The position numbers and the translations under genes were made by a program. DNA of 64,000 nucleotides, taken from assembly GCF_036016755.1 (NCBI RefSeq), contig NZ_JAYXIH010000020.1:1-64000 (forward strand). The letters run 5' to 3'. Below are positions 59,625 through 64,000 of this stretch, piece by piece. The stretch comes from Aurantimonas coralicida_A. GTDB taxonomy: Bacteria; Pseudomonadota; Alphaproteobacteria; Rhizobiales; Rhizobiaceae. Below the pieces are notes generated by a model. It saw only the letters and a program-made list of their open reading frames with translations. It did no database searches and had not been told where the DNA came from. The first letter of the stretch is position 1, and each line of letters opens with the position of its first letter.

Positions 59625-60122
59625 ATGAAATTTCTGCTTCGCTTCGCCCTGATCCTCGTTGCCATACTCCTCCTGGGTATCGGTGGCTTCTTCCTGGCCG
59701 GCCCCGAGCGGGTCTGGGAACTGTTTGGCGCCCCGGCCGACCAGGGCGCCGTCGACTTCTCGGCGCTCATTCGCAGTCCGACCCCGAACGACGCCCTCGC
59801 CTGTTCGCCGGGCGCCTGCGACGGCGAGATCGACGCAGCGCTGCCCCTTTACGAGGACGCGCCGACGGCACTGCTCGACCGCCTCGACGCCATCGTTCTT
59901 GTCGATCCGGACGTCGCGCGGGTCGATGACGGCGGTCGGCCGGACTACCGCCGCTATGTCGCGCGCACGCCCTTGCTGCGCTTTCCCGACACGATCGATG
60001 CGCAAGCCCTTCCGGGCGACGACGGCACCCGGTTGCGGCTCTATTCGCGCTCGCTGGTCGGCAAGAGCGATCTCGGCGCCAATGCCGAGCGGCTGAACGC
60101 CTGGGCGGGCTTTCTGCAATAA
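59625..60122 (+). CDS. DUF1499 family membrane-anchored protein
   Basis: 165 residues. One membrane helix (LLRFALILVAILLLGIGGFFLAG), then PTPNDALACSPGACDGEIDAALPLY, LLRFPDTIDAQALPGDDGTRLRLYSRSLVGKSDLGANAERLNAW, which carry the C-terminal D-D-x-R-L-x-x-x-S-R-x-G-x-S-D-L-G-x-N pattern of DUF1499. Faces the periplasm. Function unknown. Lies 52 bases after the GST gene, probably in one transcript. Confidence 0.83.
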   Translation: MKFLLRFALILVAILLLGIGGFFLAGPERVWELFGAPADQGAVDFSALIRSPTPNDALACSPGACDGEIDAALPLYEDAPTALLDRLDAIVLVDPDVARVDDGGRPDYRRYVARTPLLRFPDTIDAQALPGDDGTRLRLYSRSLVGKSDLGANAERLNAWAGFLQ

Positions 60123-60123
60123 T

Positions 60124-60135
60124 ATTGTGCACAAT
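60124..60135. promoter_or_regulatory. Operator-like palindrome ATTGTGCACAAT
   Basis: Perfect 12-bp palindrome, 20 bases before the -35 box of the promoter at 60156-60184 and about 110 bases ahead of a GntR gene start. The same ATTGT-N2-ACAAT pattern occurs at 6829-6840. Size and form fit a GntR/FCD operator. Confidence 0.5.
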
Positions 60136-60155
60136 TTTCCAGAATTTGCCTACAC

Positions 60156-60184
60156 TTGACAGCGATTTATGCCAGATGTTATCA
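60156..60184 (+). promoter_or_regulatory. Sigma-70 promoter of the GntR-enolase-TTT operon
   Basis: TTGACA (60156-60161) and TTATCA (60179-60184) at the ideal 17-base spacing. It is the best consensus promoter in the window. Transcription would begin about 50 bases before the GntR start. Confidence 0.65.
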
Positions 60185-60243
60185 GAATTGCGAACCGCTA
60201 GTCGTTATTTTTGGATTATTGCCGACAAATAGGAGTGCGCGGC

Positions 60244-60945
60244 TTGTCGAGACAATCCGATCTTGCCGCCGGGAGGATCGAGGAACTCATCATGAGCGGT
60301 GAGTTCGCTCTGGGCGCGCATATCAACGAATTCGCGTTGTCGGCGCGGTTGGGCGTCGGCCGGGCCGCCATTCGCGAGGCATGCCACGCCCTTGTCCGGG
60401 TGGGCCTCGTCAAGATCGTTCCCAACCAGGGGGCCTTCGTCAAAGACCTGTCCCTGCTGGAAATCACCCAGATCTTTGACATTCGCTCGAGTCTCGGCCG
60501 CCTGGCAGGGCGGCAGGCGGCCCTATTGATCGACGCCGAAGGTCTTTCCCGTCTGCGCGGACTGATCCAGGAAATGGACAAGGTCGCCCTCGATCGCGAC
60601 TCCGAGCGCTATGTCGCGCTGAATCTCGATTTCCACGACGCCCTCTACAAGGTCAGTCGCAACGAGCGACTTGCCGAACTCGACCGCGCGCTCGGCAAGG
60701 AGCTGCGCATCTACCGTCGCCATGGGCTCGCCTTCGGTGGCGGCCTCGCCGTCTCCAATCAGGAGCATCGCGAGATCATGACAGCCATCGAGCAGGGGGA
60801 CTGCGAGATGGCCGGCGTCCATCTCGAAAAACACATCCGCAGCGGCAAGGAGCGCTTCCTGAACGCCATGTCCGCGACAGGAAAGCTGGTGCTGCAGTCC
60901 GATACGCTCGCCGCCGACCCAGCCAAAACGAAGAAGAAAGCCTGA
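60244..60945 (+). CDS. GntR family transcriptional regulator (FCD type)
   Basis: About 233 residues. Winged helix SDLAAGRIEELIMSGEFALGAHINEFALSARLGVGRAAIREACHALVRVGLVKIVPNQGAFV, then an FCD domain with IFDIRSSLGRLAGRQAA, LNLDFHDALYKVSRN and EHREIMTAIEQGD holding the metal-site Asp/His residues. I chose the TTG at 60244, eight bases after AGGAG; TTG 60211 and GTG 60235 are alternatives. First gene of the operon with the enolase-family and Tct genes; probably controls them. Confidence 0.85.
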   Translation: MSRQSDLAAGRIEELIMSGEFALGAHINEFALSARLGVGRAAIREACHALVRVGLVKIVPNQGAFVKDLSLLEITQIFDIRSSLGRLAGRQAALLIDAEGLSRLRGLIQEMDKVALDRDSERYVALNLDFHDALYKVSRNERLAELDRALGKELRIYRRHGLAFGGGLAVSNQEHREIMTAIEQGDCEMAGVHLEKHIRSGKERFLNAMSATGKLVLQSDTLAADPAKTKKKA

Positions 60946-60951
60946 TCACCG

Positions 60952-62130
60952 ATGAAGATTACCAAAGTCGAATGTCTGACCGTCCACCCGGGTTGGCGCA
61001 AGAACCTGATTTTCGTGAGGGTCGAGACCGACGCGGGCATCGTCGGCTGGGGAGAAGCCTATAGTCAATACGACAGGGACCGCGCCATAGCGGCCCAAGT
61101 GGAAGAACTCGGCCGCTATGTGGTCGGTCGGGACCCGTTCCAGATCCGCCATATCTGTCAGGTCGCCTTCGACGATTACGCCCAACGTCGCGCCTCGCTG
61201 GAGTTCCACTGCGCCGTGTCGGGCATCGAACAGGCCCTCTGGGACATCGTCGGCAAGGCGACGGAGCAACCCGTCTACAACCTACTGGGCGGCAAGACCC
61301 GCGAGCGCATCCGCGTCTATGCCAATGGCTGGGGCTATAAGCTGCAAGAGGTAGCCGATTATGCTCGTGCAGCCGAAAAGGTGGTCGAAAGCGGCTTCAC
61401 GGCGCTGAAGCTCGACCCGCTGCCTCGACCATGGCGCACCTTCATTCCGAGGCAGCACATTCGTCAATCGGTGAACATCATACGCGGGATCCGCGATGCG
61501 GTCGGTCCCGACGTGGACATTTTGCTCGACATTCATCGTCGGCTCGCGCCGATGCATGCCATCGAACTGGCCAATGCCCTCGCTGAATTCGAACCGTATT
61601 GGTTCGAGGAGCCTTGCCAATCGGAGAACATCCAGGCGCTCGCGGAAGTCCGGGCCAGTTCGCCAATCCCGACCGTGACCGGCGAAGCTCTCTACGGTCG
61701 GGCCGGCTTCCGGCCGGTACTTCGAGAGCGTGCCGTCGACATCATCAACCCCGATGTCGCCAATTGCGGCGGGATCTTGGAATTGATGTACATCGCGGCC
61801 GCCGCGGAAACGGAGATGATCGCCTGTTCGCCCCATAACTACAATTCGACGACGCTGGCGCTTTCGGCCACCGTGCATGCCTCGGCCTGCATGCCGAACT
61901 TCATTATCACCGAATATTTCATTCCGTTCGAGGAACTCGGCGCGAAGCTCTGTCGCAATCCGCTCAAGCCGGTTGACGGTTACATCACCCTTCCGGACGG
62001 GCCCGGCTTGGGTCTCGACGTCAATGAGGAGGCGGTTCGCTCGATGCCCGGCAAACCTTTCCCCAAGCGCGACCTGCCGCTGCCGGAGAACGAAGGGCCG
62101 CGCAACGCCGCAATGTCGAAGGCATTCTGA
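60952..62130 (+). CDS. Enolase-superfamily dehydratase (mandelate racemase/galactonate dehydratase-like)
   Basis: 392 residues. N-terminal capping domain to about residue 125; then the barrel with metal ligands Asp in DILLDIHRRL, Glu in YWFEEPCQSE and Glu in TVTGEALYG, and a catalytic His in CSPHNYNSTTLAL. Asp-x-His after the first ligand (LDIH) is typical of D-galactonate/D-gluconate-type dehydratases of the MR subgroup. The sugar acid is not determined by sequence. Starts six bases after the GntR stop and is followed by a carboxylate importer. Confidence 0.87.
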   Translation: MKITKVECLTVHPGWRKNLIFVRVETDAGIVGWGEAYSQYDRDRAIAAQVEELGRYVVGRDPFQIRHICQVAFDDYAQRRASLEFHCAVSGIEQALWDIVGKATEQPVYNLLGGKTRERIRVYANGWGYKLQEVADYARAAEKVVESGFTALKLDPLPRPWRTFIPRQHIRQSVNIIRGIRDAVGPDVDILLDIHRRLAPMHAIELANALAEFEPYWFEEPCQSENIQALAEVRASSPIPTVTGEALYGRAGFRPVLRERAVDIINPDVANCGGILELMYIAAAAETEMIACSPHNYNSTTLALSATVHASACMPNFIITEYFIPFEELGAKLCRNPLKPVDGYITLPDGPGLGLDVNEEAVRSMPGKPFPKRDLPLPENEGPRNAAMSKAF

Positions 62131-62140
62131 GGAGGAAAAA

Positions 62141-63106
62141 ATGCAAGCTATGAAAACACTTATCGCTGCCGCGTCGCTGTCGATCATGGCGCTGGTCCAG
62201 GCGCCTGTCGCCCAGGCCCAAGCCTATCCCGAAAACGATATTCGCTTCGTCGTCTGGTCATCTGCGGGCTCACCGCTCGACACGATGATGCGTCAGCTCG
62301 GCCGTCAACTGAGCGAGGAGCTTGGCGTCGAAGTGCCGGTCGAAAATCGCAAAGGCGGCTCGGGCGCAGTCGCCATGTCTTACGTCATGACCCAGCCTGC
62401 CGACGGTTATACGGTGCTCTCGACGACGGCGAGCATGACGTTCACGATGGCCAAGGGCAAAATTCCGTTCACGCCAGACAACTTCACCGTGCTGCGTGCC
62501 TTGCAGGCAGAACCGTCGGCCGTCGCGGTGCGCGCCGACAGCGACCTGCGGGACATGAAGGACTTCGTCAAATACCTGCAGGAAAATCCCAACGGCCTGA
62601 GGATCGGCGGTTACGCGTCCGCCGGATTCCACCAGTTCGTCTTCTATCGCCTCCAGCAAGAAGCCGATTTCGAGGCGGCATGGGTACCTTTCGACGGCGG
62701 CAACGAAGCAGCCATTGCCTTGCTCGGCGGGCATATCGACGCCGCGGTTCTGACTCCGAGTTCGGCCAAGGCCCAACTTGCGAACGGCGACTTCCGGCTG
62801 CTCGGAATCTCCACCGAGAGCAGCGACCGGTATTTCCCCGACACTCCGACTTTCAAGGAACAGGGATATGACGTCGTGGAATCGATCTGGCGCGGTGTGA
62901 TGGTGCGCGAAGGAACGCCTCAGGAAGCGATCGACCGGCTGATCGCGGCGATCGCGGCCGTCGAGGAAACCACGGCATGGCAGGAGTTCATGGAGAAGAA
63001 CATGCAGTCCTCCCTCGACCTCGATCAGGAGGAAATGCAGATACAGGTGCGCAAGGAGGTCGAATCCCGCCGCGCCTTCCTCGAGGAAAACGGATTCGCC
63101 AATTGA
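62141..63106 (+). CDS. Tripartite tricarboxylate transporter substrate-binding protein (TctC family)
   Basis: 321 residues. Signal peptide MKTLIAAASLSIMALVQAPVAQAQ. YPENDIRFVVWSSAGSPLDTMMRQLGRQLSEELGVEVPVENRKGGSGAVAMSYV, and the Asp-bearing ligand loops, follow Bug/TctC proteins, which bind dicarboxylates or aldonates between water-bridged loops. GGAGG precedes ATG 62141. Next to a sugar-acid dehydratase, its ligand is probably an acid sugar. Confidence 0.9.
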   Translation: MQAMKTLIAAASLSIMALVQAPVAQAQAYPENDIRFVVWSSAGSPLDTMMRQLGRQLSEELGVEVPVENRKGGSGAVAMSYVMTQPADGYTVLSTTASMTFTMAKGKIPFTPDNFTVLRALQAEPSAVAVRADSDLRDMKDFVKYLQENPNGLRIGGYASAGFHQFVFYRLQQEADFEAAWVPFDGGNEAAIALLGGHIDAAVLTPSSAKAQLANGDFRLLGISTESSDRYFPDTPTFKEQGYDVVESIWRGVMVREGTPQEAIDRLIAAIAAVEETTAWQEFMEKNMQSSLDLDQEEMQIQVRKEVESRRAFLEENGFAN

Positions 63107-63576
63107 GCGATCCAGCCTATGAACAGCATGAGCGCCGCGGGCCGGCGCTCATGCGGTACGGGACAATCGGGACCGCACTGGTGCTGATCGTCGTGGCGAT
63201 CACCATGATCGTCGTTGCGGGCAATTATCCGAAACCCACCACGTTGGGATCACCGGGACCGGCGCGGCTGCCGATCATCTTCGGAACCCTTCTCGTGATC
63301 CTCTCGGGGGGCCTGATCGCGCGCAGCTTCGTCGGCCCGCATGAGCCCGAACTGACGCTTCAGGGCATGCCGCGTGCGCTGGCCCTGGCCGCGGGCACGG
63401 CGATCTGCATCTATCTCTGGAGCTTTCTGAATTTCCTGGTGCTTTTTATCCCGGCGACACTGCTCGGGGTGCGCCTGCTGGGCGCGGGCTGGACCGGAGC
63501 GATCATAGCGGCAATCGTCATTCCCGGCTCCGCCTACACACTCTTCGGGCTTCTGCTCAACGTTCCCTTCCCCTAA
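63103..63576 (+). CDS. Tripartite tricarboxylate transporter small membrane protein (TctB family)
   Basis: About 157 residues, four membrane helices (TIGTALVLIVVAITMIVVAGNYP, ARLPIIFGTLLVILSGGLIA, and two more), matching TctB. The GPARLPIIFG stretch is the usual GPGFFP-like motif. I use the TTG at 63103, overlapping the tctC stop by TTGA; ATG 63151 is the alternative. Ends 21 bases before tctA. Confidence 0.82.
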   Translation: MSDPAYEQHERRGPALMRYGTIGTALVLIVVAITMIVVAGNYPKPTTLGSPGPARLPIIFGTLLVILSGGLIARSFVGPHEPELTLQGMPRALALAAGTAICIYLWSFLNFLVLFIPATLLGVRLLGAGWTGAIIAAIVIPGSAYTLFGLLLNVPFP

Positions 63577-63597
63577 CCCTCGGCCGGATCGAACATC

Positions 63598-64000
63598 ATG
63601 CAGAATCTACTGCTCGGCATCGAGGCCGTCTTCACGTGGCAAGGGCTGTTGGCGATCTTCGTTGGCACCGCCCTCGGCATCGTCGTCGGAGCCCTGCCCG
63701 GTCTCGGCCCGTCTCTCGGTGTCGCGCTTCTTATTCCGGCAACGTTCAGCCTGTCGCCCTCCGTGGGCTTCAACCTCCTCGTTTCACTGTATATCGCCGC
63801 GGAATACGGAGGCTCGATATCCGCGATCCTCATCGGAACACCGGGTACGGCGGCGGCTACCGCCACCGTCGTGGACGGCTACCCGATGAACCGACAAGGC
63901 CGGGGCGCCTTGGCGCTACAGACCTCGCTTTCCGCCTCGACCTTCGGCGGCGTCGTCGGTGCAATCGCGCTGATCGTCTTTTCCCAGCCGCTCGTTGTCT
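63598..64000 (+). CDS. Tripartite tricarboxylate transporter large membrane protein (TctA family), 5' part
   Basis: The first 134 residues of TctA are in the window: LLLGIEAVFTWQGLLAIFVGTALGIVVGALPGLGPSLGVALLIPATF and YIAAEYGGSISAILIGTPGTAAATATVVDGYPMNRQGRGALAL, the two hallmark stretches (GALPGLG, GTPG-A). The normal length is about 500 residues, so most lies beyond the right edge. It is the transport channel for the TctC ligand. Confidence 0.92.
   Translation, partial: MQNLLLGIEAVFTWQGLLAIFVGTALGIVVGALPGLGPSLGVALLIPATFSLSPSVGFNLLVSLYIAAEYGGSISAILIGTPGTAAATATVVDGYPMNRQGRGALALQTSLSASTFGGVVGAIALIVFSQPLVV

Noticed and set aside
1..64000. CRISPR arrays, rRNA and tRNA genes, prophage genes
   Set aside because: No regularly spaced repeats, no ribosomal RNA sequence, no cloverleaf and no phage structural gene were found on reading through both strands.

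Overview
The window is GC-rich, almost entirely protein-coding DNA that looks like the chromosome of an alphaproteobacterium of the order Hyphomicrobiales (Rhizobiales). The main pointers are the block rplU-rpmA-GNAT-obgE-proB-proA-nadD, a ribosomal protein L21 with a C-terminal helix-hairpin-helix extension, many GTGA/ATGA translational overlaps, CTTGAC-type promoters, and a wealth of solute-binding-protein transporters paired with GntR, LysR and TetR regulators. Genus cannot be settled from the sequence alone. No rRNA, tRNA or CRISPR array was seen. A single N at 51952, flanked by two identical 100-bp copies, marks a draft-assembly join.

Left end (1-6.8 kb): an accessory, partly decayed region. 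The end of one IS701-family element (1-103) and a complete second element (4141-5554), both beside CTAG and in the same orientation, bracket cell-surface genes: an O-antigen-ligase-like protein, a family 25 glycosyltransferase and a frameshifted sugar-nucleotide epimerase. A small hydrophilic protein and a frameshifted secreted protein follow.

6.8-13.6 kb: a catabolic island with an MmgE/PrpD protein, a fumarylpyruvate-hydrolase-like FAH protein, a NitT/TauT-type ABC importer and a GntR regulator flanked by two matching palindromes. 13.7-20.6 kb: housekeeping block (NAD and proline synthesis, ObgE, L27, L21). 20.7-37.2 kb: galE, then a sugar-acid regulon (GntR, two beta-hydroxyacid dehydrogenases, DenD-like epimerase/dehydrogenase, BDH2-like SDR, xylonate-dehydratase-like IlvD/Edd protein), a SleB-type hydrolase, manC, a gluconokinase-like protein, a UxaA/GarD-family dehydratase and a DctPQM TRAP transporter. 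The IlvD/Edd operon and the TRAP genes share the 12-mer CGTATACATTAG upstream, suggesting one regulon.

37.2-44.2 kb: a tightly overlapped operon under a divergent LysR gene: aminotransferase (apparent CTG start), agmatinase-like ureohydrolase, spermidine/putrescine-type ABC importer and a nitrilase-family amidase. It reads as an uptake and degradation route for a guanidino compound. 44.2-54 kb: EttA, two divergent MarR-type genes with twin operators, a DMT exporter, RNase T2, a lysophospholipase-like hydrolase, MgtC-like protein, a candidate anti-Shine-Dalgarno sRNA, an HNH nuclease and an aspartate aminotransferase.

54-64 kb: a soluble GAF histidine kinase; a TetR-controlled operon of small VOC/SRPBCC/DUF899/DUF1428 proteins behind a perfect palindromic operator; a GST; a DUF1499 protein; and a GntR-led operon of an enolase-superfamily sugar-acid dehydratase with a tripartite tricarboxylate transporter (TctC, TctB, start of TctA) that runs off the right edge.
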